Source: JALVDI01 sp039186435
GTDB taxonomy: Bacteria; Myxococcota_A; Polyangia; Polyangiales; Houyiibacteriaceae
Assembly (NCBI GenBank): GCA_039186435.1
Contig: JBCDAA010000054.1
Location: forward strand, 1 to 30,292
DNA length: 30,292 nt
Direction of reading: 5' to 3'
Under the pieces are notes generated by a model. The model ran no database searches. It was not told where the DNA came from and saw only the letters and a list, made by a program, of their open reading frames with translations. Positions 14,649 through 22,154 of the stretch are shown piece by piece. Numbering within the stretch: position 1 is the stretch's first letter; each line of letters begins with the position of its first letter. Position numbers and translations under genes: made by a program.

Positions 14649-16618
14649 AGGCCGACGAACGCGCCGAAACGCTCGACATCCGGCCTTGCCCGGTTTGCGG
14701 ACGGGAGAACCCCGTCGACGCAAGCTTTTGTGGCGGGTGCGGTCAGAGTCTGATCGACAGCGCCAACGAGATTCCGGATGTTGCGGACCCGCTCGTCGGT
14801 CGAATCATCGCGGACCGCTATCGGATCGTGGAGCTCCTGGGACGCGGCGGCATGGGCGTCGTCTACAAGGTCGAGCATGTCCACATCGGCAAGCTGATGG
14901 CCATGAAGCTCCTCCACGGCGAGCTCGCGCGCGATCGAAACACCGTCAAACGATTTCAACGCGAAGCCGACGCGGTTTCACGACTCAATCACGCCAACAC
15001 CGTGCAGGTCTTCGACTTCGGTCGCAGCGAAGGGCTCATGTACCTCGTGATGGAGTACCTGAACGGCAAGGACCTCGGTCAGCTCGTTCGGGAAGAAGGC
15101 CACCTCGACTTCAAACGAGTCGCGCGCATCTGCGCCCAGGTTTGTGCCTCGGTCCACGAGGCGCACCTCCAAGGGATCGTGCACCGGGACCTCAAACCCG
15201 AGAACGTCATGATCCTCGAGGACGGCCGGGAGATCGCCAAGGTTCTCGACTTCGGTCTTGCGAAGCTCCGCGACCACACCGGCGGCATTACCGTGACGCG
15301 CGCAGGAGCCATCGTTGGAACGCCTTACTACATGCCGCCGGAGCAGATCCGCGGTGAAGAGGTCGACCCGCGCGGCGACGTGTACGCGATCGGCGCGATG
15401 CTCTACAAGGCCTGCACGGGGGTTCCGCCCTACGTGGCGAACACGCCGATGGGGGTGCTGACGAAGCACCTCACCGAGCCTCTGGTTCCGCCTTCGCGGC
15501 GGAGCGGTTTTCATCTTCCGCCTGAAGCCGACGCGATCGTTGGGCGCGCGATGCAGAAGGATCCGAGCGATCGCTACCCGAGCGCCGACGGCCTTCGTCA
15601 GGAGCTCCTCGCGTATCTCTCCGACCTCGCCGGCGGCATCAGCGACTCGGCCATTCGAAGCGGTCAGGTCGCCGCGCCGGTGGACAACGCCTTCGCCACG
15701 CGAAAGGACGTCGACAACTACGAGAAGCGCCTCCGTCGCCGCGGGTTTTTCGCGTATGGCCTGATGGCACTCCTGCTCGTTGGTGGCGCGATCGGCGGTT
15801 GGAAAGCCTGGCAGACCTACCAGTCCTCGCCGAAGATTCCGACCGCGGAAACCGAGCCGAACAACGAGCCAGAACAGGCCAACGCACTGCCGCCTGGGGT
15901 GGAGATCACCGGGTTCATTGGTCAGCGACAGAGCGAGGAGCTCGGGGACGTCGACCTCTACGCGATTCGCAACGACACCGGGCAGCGAAAGCTCCTGCGC
16001 GCGGAGGTCTCTGCGCTTCCGAATATCGATCTGGTGATCGACGTGGTTCGCGTGGGGCAGCGAAACCCGATCCTTTCGGCGGATAGCGGAGGAGTCCGCA
16101 TCCCAGAGGTGATTCCGAACTTTCCGCTCGCCGGGTCGGACTACCTCCTGCGCGTTCGCGAGCGGTGGATCACGGGCATGTTTCCGACGGAGAACGTGTC
16201 GGACGCCTACACGATCTCGTGGGAGCTAAGCGACGCCGAGGACGGGTGGGAAGAAGAGGTCAACGACTCGCTCGAGCTCGCCAACGAGGTCGGCGTGGCG
16301 GCGGAAGTCCGCGGCTACGTGGGCTGGGCTGGCGACGTCGATACCTTCTGCTTCACGGAAGCTGCGCCGGCGGTCGATGTGCGTCTTTCGGGCGTCGAGG
16401 GACTCAACGTGGTTCTTCGGGAAGTCGACCGCGTGCGCGCGTCGAGCCGCAAGACCGACGCCGCGGGGATAGGCGAGCCCGAGAGCACGCGAATTCAAGG
16501 CGTCGAAGGCGGTCGTACCTGCGTGGAGGTCTCCGCGGAGGAGAACGAGACACGGCGTGCGAATCCGGCGGCGGCGTACACGCTGACGTTTCGTCCCGCC
16601 GAAGTTGAGACGCCATGA
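14645..16618 (+). CDS. Zinc-ribbon Ser/Thr kinase with PPC-like sensor domains
   Basis: Transmembrane Hanks-type kinase of 657 residues from GTG 14645. A zinc ribbon (C15, C18, C29, C32) is followed by the kinase domain, about 50-325. It has the glycine loop LGRGGMGVVYKV, lysine K88 in MAMKLL, HRDLKPEN (180-187, D182), DFG (202-204) and GTPYYMPPEQ, so it should be active. A TM helix at about 367-386 (GFFAYGLMALLLVGGAIGGW) leads to two external domains resembling bacterial pre-peptidase (PPC) domains. One begins at ETEPNNEPEQAN (from ~402) and the other at EEEVNDSLELANE, each ending near 'GDVDLYAIR' or 'GDVDTFCF'. It probably senses an extracytoplasmic cue and phosphorylates cytosolic Ser/Thr targets. 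It overlaps the genes on both sides (GTGA, ATGA), implying one operon with the zinc-ribbon protein and the propeller. Confidence 0.94.
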   Translation: MKADERAETLDIRPCPVCGRENPVDASFCGGCGQSLIDSANEIPDVADPLVGRIIADRYRIVELLGRGGMGVVYKVEHVHIGKLMAMKLLHGELARDRNTVKRFQREADAVSRLNHANTVQVFDFGRSEGLMYLVMEYLNGKDLGQLVREEGHLDFKRVARICAQVCASVHEAHLQGIVHRDLKPENVMILEDGREIAKVLDFGLAKLRDHTGGITVTRAGAIVGTPYYMPPEQIRGEEVDPRGDVYAIGAMLYKACTGVPPYVANTPMGVLTKHLTEPLVPPSRRSGFHLPPEADAIVGRAMQKDPSDRYPSADGLRQELLAYLSDLAGGISDSAIRSGQVAAPVDNAFATRKDVDNYEKRLRRRGFFAYGLMALLLVGGAIGGWKAWQTYQSSPKIPTAETEPNNEPEQANALPPGVEITGFIGQRQSEELGDVDLYAIRNDTGQRKLLRAEVSALPNIDLVIDVVRVGQRNPILSADSGGVRIPEVIPNFPLAGSDYLLRVRERWITGMFPTENVSDAYTISWELSDAEDGWEEEVNDSLELANEVGVAAEVRGYVGWAGDVDTFCFTEAAPAVDVRLSGVEGLNVVLREVDRVRASSRKTDAAGIGEPESTRIQGVEGGRTCVEVSAEENETRRANPAAAYTLTFRPAEVETP

Positions 16619-17760
16619 AGTCGCGCGCTCTCTGGGTCGCTGCGCTGGTGCTCTTTCCTTCGCTCGGTCAGGCGCGGCCGGTTCCGGTGGGGCGCTACGT
16701 GGAGATTCCCTACGGCGTCTCGGAGGGGCACCCATGGCGAACCGGCGGTGGTGATCCTCGGCGCACGCATCGTTCGGAGCATCGCGCGCCAGAGAGCGCT
16801 CCGACCCAGCAGTGGACCGCGCGCGTCGGGGTTGGTCGCGTGTTTTCGCCGACCATCGCCGAGGACGGGACCATCTACGTTGCCAGTCAGCGCGGCGTCG
16901 CGGCGGTTGCGGCGGATGGCACCGTGCGCTGGGAGCGGGCGGTCGGGCTAGTTTCAGGAACGCCCTCCATCACGCCCGACGGCGGAATCGCGTTCGGGAC
17001 GCAGCCGGACGAACTGCTTGTGCTTCGTCAGGGGAGTGCGCGCTCGCGGGCGCGAATCGGTGGAGGCGTTCGCGGTTCACCGCTCGTCCTCGACGACGGC
17101 TCGATCGTGCTCGCTGCGTACGACCAAGCCATCCACCGCTTTGATGCGGACGGTCGACGGATGTTTCGAACCCCGGTGACGACGCAGGTGCGCGGCACCG
17201 TCGCGCGGTCGGGCGATCTCTTGGTGGTGCCCGCGGGACGGGAGCTTCTTTGGATCTCCGTCCGCGGAACGATCGTTCGAACGACCTCCCTCGGCAGCAG
17301 CATCGAGCTTGGTCCGGCGGTTGCGGACGACGGCGTCGCGTGGGTGGTGACCGCCGAAGGTGTTCTGGTTGCGGTCACCCCGGCCGGTCGGGTTGTTGTT
17401 CGAACCGACCTGGACGCGCGACCGTCGCGTGCCTCGAACCTCGCGATCGCGGACGACGGATCGCTTCGGCTCGGTACCGCGGACGCGGGTCTGCTCTGCA
17501 TTGGCGCGGGCGGTACCGAGCGGTGGCGGCTTACCGATCGCGGCACCCTCGCGGGTGAGGTGATCGTCGACGCGGACGGCGTCGCGCTGCTCGTCAACAG
17601 CGATGGAGCGATGCTCGCGGTCGAGCCGGATGGGGATGTTCGCTGGCAGGCATCCCTCGGAACCCGCACGGACGCGGCGCCGGTGCTGGGTGCGGACGGA
17701 ACGATCTATACGACGACCTTCGGCGGCACCCTGCAAGCCTGGCGCTACTCTCGCCCCTGA
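16615..17760 (+). CDS. Exported PQQ-like beta-propeller protein
   Basis: Protein of 381 residues whose ATG overlaps the kinase stop. The signal peptide MKSRALWVAALVLFPSLGQA has no lipobox, so it is likely periplasmic. The rest is a repeated blade of the PQQ/BamB-like type, roughly 'S-P-x-I-x-x-D-G-T-I-Y-V-A-x-x-x-G-x-x-A-x-x-x-D-G-x-x-x-W' (SPTIAEDGTIYVASQRGVAA; TPSITPDGGIAFGTQPDELL; APVLGADGTIYTTTFGGTLQ), about seven to eight times. No PQQ-enzyme catalytic residues are apparent, so a scaffolding or binding role is more likely. Coupling to the kinase suggests it acts with the kinase's external domains, as sensor partner or ligand-binding subunit. Its 3' end overlaps the convergent tgt gene by 16 bases. 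Confidence 0.85.
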   Translation: MKSRALWVAALVLFPSLGQARPVPVGRYVEIPYGVSEGHPWRTGGGDPRRTHRSEHRAPESAPTQQWTARVGVGRVFSPTIAEDGTIYVASQRGVAAVAADGTVRWERAVGLVSGTPSITPDGGIAFGTQPDELLVLRQGSARSRARIGGGVRGSPLVLDDGSIVLAAYDQAIHRFDADGRRMFRTPVTTQVRGTVARSGDLLVVPAGRELLWISVRGTIVRTTSLGSSIELGPAVADDGVAWVVTAEGVLVAVTPAGRVVVRTDLDARPSRASNLAIADDGSLRLGTADAGLLCIGAGGTERWRLTDRGTLAGEVIVDADGVALLVNSDGAMLAVEPDGDVRWQASLGTRTDAAPVLGADGTIYTTTFGGTLQAWRYSRP

Positions 17761-18893
17761 GTTTGCACCTCGTCGCCCTCGCGCATTTGTTGGGCGGCCT
17801 CAGCGGCCCACGGGTGATAGTCGCCCGCTTCGATGTGGGCGCGGGCGTTTCGAACGAGGTCACCGTAGAACCAGAGGTTGTGCTGCGTGAGAAGGCGCGC
17901 GCCGAGGAGTTCGTTCGCCTTCACCAAATGACGAAGGTAGGCCCGCGAGTAGGTCGTGCAGACGGGGCAGCCGCAGCGCGGATCGATGGGGGAGCCGTCG
18001 TCTTTGTGGCGCGCCTGGCGAAGGTTGACCCGGCCGCTCCAGGTGAGCGCTTGACCGTTTCGAGCGTTGCGCGTCGGCAGCACGCAGTCGAAGAGGTCGA
18101 CGCCCGTTCCGATCGCGTGAAGAAGATCGAAGGGCGTGCCGACGCCCATAAGGTAACGCGGTCGATCCTTCGGCATCTCGTGCGCCAGCGCATCGAGGAG
18201 CTCGTACATCACGGGGATCGGCTCGCCGACGGAGAACCCGCCGAGAGCGACACCATCGACCGGCAGCGCTGCGATCTCCTCGAGATGGGCCCGGCGAAGC
18301 GCGAGGTCGGTGCCGCCCTGCACGATGCCAAAGCGCCCCTGGCCTTCCGCCGCGGGCGCGGCGAGGCTTCGATGGGCCCAGGCGGTGGTCCGGCGCATCG
18401 CCTCTTCGATCACCTTTCGCGGCGCGCCGCCCGGCGGACAAACATCGAGCACCATCGCGACGTCCGAGCGAAGCAGGCGCTGCACTCGCATCGACTCCTC
18501 TGGGGTCATGCGCATCTTCGAGCCGTCGAGGTGCGAGCGAAAGGTGACCCCGTCGTCGTCGACGTCGCGAAGCTTCGAGAGGCTGAAGACCTGAAAGCCG
18601 CCGCTGTCGGTCAGCAGCGCGTGCGGCCACTTCATGAAGTTCGTCACCCCACCTTGGCCGTCGATGAGCTCGGCGCCGGGCCGTACCCAGAGGTGGTAGG
18701 TGTTGGCGAGAATGATGCGCGCGCCGGTGGCTTCGACCTCGTCTGGCGTCAGTCCCTTGACCGTGGCCGCGGTACCGACGGGCATGAAGGTGGGCGTCTC
18801 GATCACTGCCCGTGGCGTTTGAAAGCGTCCGCGCCTTGCGTGGCCACTCTGCGCGAGTTCTTCGAAGGAAAAGCCGGGGGTGGGGAGCGTCAT
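17745..18893 (-). CDS. tgt: Queuine/preQ1 tRNA-ribosyltransferase
   Basis: Exchanges guanine 34 of GUN-anticodon tRNAs for preQ1 in queuosine synthesis. The 382 residues are normal. Motifs are LTDSGGFQVFSL (substrate-binding and general Asp), MVLDVCPPGGAP (the usual DEC/DQC motif is DVC here), GIVQGG, GLALGGFSVGE-type sequence, and FDCVLPTRNARNG with the nucleophilic Asp. The zinc site is C-x-C-x2-C (CGCPVC) followed by H in LLTQHN. The start overlaps the queA stop (ATGA), so the two are an operon. Its C-terminal 16 bases overlap the convergent propeller gene. Confidence 0.96.
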   Translation of the reverse strand: MTLPTPGFSFEELAQSGHARRGRFQTPRAVIETPTFMPVGTAATVKGLTPDEVEATGARIILANTYHLWVRPGAELIDGQGGVTNFMKWPHALLTDSGGFQVFSLSKLRDVDDDGVTFRSHLDGSKMRMTPEESMRVQRLLRSDVAMVLDVCPPGGAPRKVIEEAMRRTTAWAHRSLAAPAAEGQGRFGIVQGGTDLALRRAHLEEIAALPVDGVALGGFSVGEPIPVMYELLDALAHEMPKDRPRYLMGVGTPFDLLHAIGTGVDLFDCVLPTRNARNGQALTWSGRVNLRQARHKDDGSPIDPRCGCPVCTTYSRAYLRHLVKANELLGARLLTQHNLWFYGDLVRNARAHIEAGDYHPWAAEAAQQMREGDEVQTQGRE

Positions 18894-19924
18894 CGCACTC
18901 TCAGGTTTCGCAGGAGCATCGCATCGCCGTAGCTGAAGAAGCGGTACTTCGCGTCGACCGCATGGCGGTAAGCGTTTCGAACGACCTCCACGCCGCCAAA
19001 CGCCATCACGAGCGCGAGCAGTGTGGAGCGGGGAAGATGAAAGTTGGTCATCAGGTGGTCGACGACTTTCGGCGTATAGGGCGGACGAATGAAGAGGCTC
19101 GTTCGTGCGCTTCCCGGCCGCACGGTTCCGTCGTCGTTGGCGGCACTTTCAAGGGTTCGCACCACCGTGGTTCCTATCGCCCAGATCGTGCGGCCTTCGG
19201 CGCGCGCTTCGGCAATCGCGTCGGCGCAGTTCTCGCCGATCTCAAAGCGCTCCTCGTGCATCAGGTGATCGTCGAGGGAGTCTGTCTTCACCGGGCGAAA
19301 CGTCCCGGGTCCGACGTGAAGCGTCACTCGCGCAAACCGGTGGCCGGCGTCTTCGAGCGCGGCGACCAGCTCCTTCGAAAAATGAAGGCCGGCGGTGGGA
19401 GCCGCGACCGCTCCTGGCTCGCTCGCAAAGACGGTTTGGTATCGCTCTCGGTCGGCCTCGCTCGCCGGCCGCCGAATGTAGGGCGGCAGGGGCATCTCAC
19501 CAGCGCGCGCGATGGCGGCGGGCACGTCATCTCCGCGAAGAAGGACTTCAAGAGTTCCATCCTCGCGACGCGCTGCGACTTCGCCGTCGAGGTCGCCCAC
19601 GCGAAAGGAGGTTCCCGCTCTTAAACTCTTCGAGGCTTTGCCCATCGCGTGCCAGCGCTCCTCCTGGGGCGAAGATCTCAGCCGCTCGATCAGCAGAAGC
19701 TCGAGCTTCCCGCCGGTTGTCTTCTGCCCGAAGAGCCGCGCCGGAAGGACGCGCGTGTTGTTCACCACGATCAGCGAGGGGGGAAGCAGGGATGGAAGGT
19801 CTCTCACCCGCCGGTCCAGCGGCGTTGGCTCGACCACCAGCAGTCTCGCCCCGTCGCGCTCCGGCAGCGGCGCCTGCGCGATAAGGTGATCCGGCAACGG
19901 AAAGTCGAGGTCCTCAAGCTTCAC
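18890..19924 (-). CDS. queA: S-adenosylmethionine:tRNA ribosyltransferase-isomerase
   Basis: Transfers and isomerises the ribose of AdoMet onto preQ1-tRNA to give epoxyqueuosine, the step after Tgt. From GTG 19924 the protein is 344 residues and starts MKLEDLDFPLPDHLIAQ, the family's usual N-terminus. The frame remains open upstream to 20113, but that part has no family match and would overlap the divergent gene, so I exclude it. Motifs are RDGARLLV, VVNNTRVLPARLFG, APTAGLHFS, LHVGPGTFRPV, HEERFEI, NFHLPRSTLLALVMAF and YRFFSYGDAMLL. It precedes tgt with a 4-base overlap. Confidence 0.96.
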   Translation of the reverse strand: MKLEDLDFPLPDHLIAQAPLPERDGARLLVVEPTPLDRRVRDLPSLLPPSLIVVNNTRVLPARLFGQKTTGGKLELLLIERLRSSPQEERWHAMGKASKSLRAGTSFRVGDLDGEVAARREDGTLEVLLRGDDVPAAIARAGEMPLPPYIRRPASEADRERYQTVFASEPGAVAAPTAGLHFSKELVAALEDAGHRFARVTLHVGPGTFRPVKTDSLDDHLMHEERFEIGENCADAIAEARAEGRTIWAIGTTVVRTLESAANDDGTVRPGSARTSLFIRPPYTPKVVDHLMTNFHLPRSTLLALVMAFGGVEVVRNAYRHAVDAKYRFFSYGDAMLLRNLRVR

Positions 19925-19978
19925 GACAAGGGCATAGCGCGGCCCTGACGTTTCGCCACGACGCGTTAGGTTGCAATC

Positions 19979-20533
19979 GTGGACCCCGTCGTCCTCAGTT
20001 TTGGTCCGGCCTACCTCTTGGAGCTCCTTCTCTTTGTGTGCGCGCCGCGCTTTCTCAGCCGCCTCGCGTTTGTGCCACTGCGGCACGTGGTTCGAGTGCG
20101 ACGTCGACCCCATGCGGACGGTCCGGTTGGCTATCGAAGCGTCGGTCGTCGCGGGGCGCCGGATCCCGCGCTCCTTTGGGACGGGCGCGATTCGGTGGCG
20201 CGCTGGGAGGGGCCCTACGGGTGGGTGAAGTGGAAGCTCAACCTCTTTCGCGCGAACCCTCGAAAGGTCCCGGGCATCGCTCGCATCCGCGTCGGCGGCG
20301 AGTTTGCCGAGCTCTCCGCGCGAGTGCTTCCTTTCGGGGTGGTCACCTACGTCTGCGGAATGATCAATCTCTCAATCGCCGTCCATCTCCTGGGTGTCAC
20401 CTACGAGATGTACGAGTTGCTCCTCGCGGTGTGCGGGGCTTCCGCCCTCTGGTTCACGCTGAGCGCCCCCAACTCGCTCGCGGAGCCCACTCGCCGAGCG
20501 ATGGACGCGGTCGCCGACGCCTTCGAGGCGTAG
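19979..20533 (+). CDS. Small membrane protein, paralogue A
   Basis: Unrecognised protein of 184 residues from GTG 19979, divergent from queA. It has an N-terminal hydrophobic segment (VLSFGPAYLLELLLFVC), a basic stretch, then a central soluble block with DSVARWEGPYGWVKWKLNL. Two close hydrophobic segments follow (VVTYVCGMINLSIAVHLLG; LLLAVCGASALWFTLS), then the C-terminal helix ending LAEPTRRAMDAVADAFEA. The next gene, 12 bases downstream, encodes a clear relative with the same architecture and the ARWEG-x2-GWV motif, so this is a tandem duplication. Function is unknown. Confidence 0.75.
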   Translation: MDPVVLSFGPAYLLELLLFVCAPRFLSRLAFVPLRHVVRVRRRPHADGPVGYRSVGRRGAPDPALLWDGRDSVARWEGPYGWVKWKLNLFRANPRKVPGIARIRVGGEFAELSARVLPFGVVTYVCGMINLSIAVHLLGVTYEMYELLLAVCGASALWFTLSAPNSLAEPTRRAMDAVADAFEA

Positions 20534-20545
20534 CATAGTGCTCCC

Positions 20546-21076
20546 ATGACGACGGGACAGATACTTGTGATCGCCTCGATCGGCTTCTACCTGGTCGAGC
20601 TTCTCGTCCACACCTGGCTGACGCGGGTGCTTGCGCCGCTCGCCTACATTCCCTTTCGAACCACGGTTCGCGCCGATCTTCCGCCAGCGGGCGGTACGCG
20701 AAAGGCGCCCAAGGCGGAGGAGGTCTACCGCGACGACTCGGTCCTCGCGCGGTGGGAGGGGAAGAGTGGTTGGGTGCGTCTCTCGCCTCGCAAGATGGGC
20801 ACCCGCTACCGTCGTGGCTTCGGTCCCGCCATCGTGCGTTTCTCACCTTCCATCACCGGCGATCATCTCGCCTTTCAGGCCAAGCTTTACCCGACGGGAA
20901 CGGTTGCCCTGATCGCGACCATTGTCGCGGTCGCCGTGATTCGACCGGCGCTTTGGTGGGGAGTCTTCGCGATCGGTTTTCTTCTCTGGACGGTGGGCGT
21001 TGCGGTGGTTCGACACGGTCTCACCGGACCGGCGGAGCGCGCGATGCAGATCGTTGCCGGGCGGTTTCAGTCATGA
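20546..21076 (+). CDS. Small membrane protein, paralogue B
   Basis: Unrecognised protein of 176 residues from ATG 20546. It shares the plan of its upstream neighbour: an N-terminal TM segment (ILVIASIGFYLVELLVHTWL), a basic stretch, the motif DSVLARWEGKSGWVRL, two C-terminal hydrophobic segments (VALIATIVAVAVIRPALWWG; VFAIGFLLWTVGVAVV) and a final helix GPAERAMQIVAGRFQS. The motif and the C-terminal 'P-x(1-3)-R-A-M-x-x-V-A-x-x-F' align with paralogue A. The stop overlaps the start of the downstream dehydrogenase (ATGA), so the three genes are probably one transcript. Confidence 0.78.
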   Translation: MTTGQILVIASIGFYLVELLVHTWLTRVLAPLAYIPFRTTVRADLPPAGGTRKAPKAEEVYRDDSVLARWEGKSGWVRLSPRKMGTRYRRGFGPAIVRFSPSITGDHLAFQAKLYPTGTVALIATIVAVAVIRPALWWGVFAIGFLLWTVGVAVVRHGLTGPAERAMQIVAGRFQS

Positions 21077-22026
21077 AAGCCCTCCGCTGGACCGAGGACG
21101 CGCTCGCGCTCCACGAGGTTGCGACGCCCACGCCGACCGTCGACGAAGCACGCGTTCGGGTATCCCTCGCTGGCGTCTGCGCGACAGACCTCGAAATTGT
21201 GCGCGGCTACATGGGCTTTTCCGGAACGCTCGGGCACGAGTTCGTTGGCGTGGTCGACGAGTGCAGCGACGCGCGCTGGGTGGGCCAGCGGGTCTGCGCC
21301 GACATCAACCTTGCCTGTGGCGTCTGCGCGGACTGCAACGTGGGCAACAGCCATCACTGCAAGGTCCGCAGCGTGCTCGGCATCGTCCAGCGCGATGGCG
21401 CCTTTGCCGATCATGTCGCGGTGACGACCCGGAACCTGGTCGCGGTTCCGGACGTCGTTTCCGACGACGCCGCGGTCTTCGCAGAGCCTCTTGCGGCTGC
21501 GTTTCAGATCCTGGAACAAGTCTCGATCGACGCGAACACTCGAGTCCTGGTTCTCGGGGACGGTCGTCTCGGACTGCTCTGCGCTCTCGTACTCGCGCAG
21601 CATGGCTGCCAGCTCACCGTCGGGGGCCGGCATGAGCGCAAGCTTGCGATTGCCAGGCATGCAGGCGCGCTCGTGACGACGAACGTTGATGAGATCGACT
21701 TCGATGTCGTGGTCGAAGCGACTGGGAGCGCGTCCGGACTCGCCGAAGCGCTCGATCGCGTTCGGCCACGCGGCACGATCGTCCTGAAGAGCACCTTTGC
21801 CGACCGCCCCGACGTCGATACCAACCGCATTGTCGTCGACGAGATTCACGTGGTGGGATCGCGGTGCGGCCCGATGGACAAAGCCGTCGCAGCCCTCGCG
21901 GAGGGCCGCATTGACCCGACGCCTCTTATCGACGCGCGCTTTTCCCTCACGGACGGTCCTCAGGCGATCGCGAAGGCCGGTGAGTCCGGCGTGCTCAAAG
22001 TCCTGATTCAGCCTTCATCGGCATGA
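21073..22026 (+). CDS. Zinc-dependent medium-chain dehydrogenase
   Basis: Alcohol/polyol dehydrogenase of the MDR superfamily, 317 residues, shorter than the usual 340-350. The ATG at 21073 overlaps the preceding stop; an upstream extension of the frame to 20752 is an out-of-frame artefact over paralogue B. Catalytic zinc ligands are C36 (GVCATD) and H55-E56 (GHEF). The structural zinc loop is C82, C85, C88 and C96 (CGVCADCNVGNSHHC). AVFAEPLAAAF and the Rossmann motif VLGDGRLGLL follow, with VVVEATGS near the cofactor site. The substrate (alcohol, threonine or sugar alcohol) cannot be told from sequence. Coupling to two small membrane proteins is unusual for this family. Confidence 0.9.
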   Translation: MKALRWTEDALALHEVATPTPTVDEARVRVSLAGVCATDLEIVRGYMGFSGTLGHEFVGVVDECSDARWVGQRVCADINLACGVCADCNVGNSHHCKVRSVLGIVQRDGAFADHVAVTTRNLVAVPDVVSDDAAVFAEPLAAAFQILEQVSIDANTRVLVLGDGRLGLLCALVLAQHGCQLTVGGRHERKLAIARHAGALVTTNVDEIDFDVVVEATGSASGLAEALDRVRPRGTIVLKSTFADRPDVDTNRIVVDEIHVVGSRCGPMDKAVAALAEGRIDPTPLIDARFSLTDGPQAIAKAGESGVLKVLIQPSSA

Positions 22027-22154
22027 TTGTCACAGGTTTGACTCATTCGGGGCGTGGGCCCTGCGTCAAGCGTCTGTGAGGTGAGCAAGCGCAGGGAACG
22101 TCAGCTGATCCCGAATGCGATCCGTGCTACGCGAGGCGCGACTGGAGGTGCAGC
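22027..22154 (+). promoter_or_regulatory. Intergenic leader of purH
   Basis: The 128-bp gap upstream of purH holds TTGAC (22038-22042) and GTCAA (22065-22069) as a spaced inverted repeat, and a GGAGGTG Shine-Dalgarno at 22144-22150 that fixes the GTG start at 22155. No certain promoter hexamers or PUR-box-like operator were identified. Confidence 0.45.

Noticed and set aside
13050..14723. A 557-residue minus-strand ORF opposite the zinc-ribbon protein
   Set aside because: It covers well-supported coding sequence in the other direction and its sequence is Arg/Gly-rich low complexity.
18890..20113. A longer QueA starting at 20113
   Set aside because: The extra 63 residues are unlike QueA and overlap the divergent gene. 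The family N-terminus begins at GTG 19924.
22027..22154. A purine riboswitch before purH
   Set aside because: The gap has no recognisable conserved purine or other riboswitch core, only a short inverted repeat and a Shine-Dalgarno.
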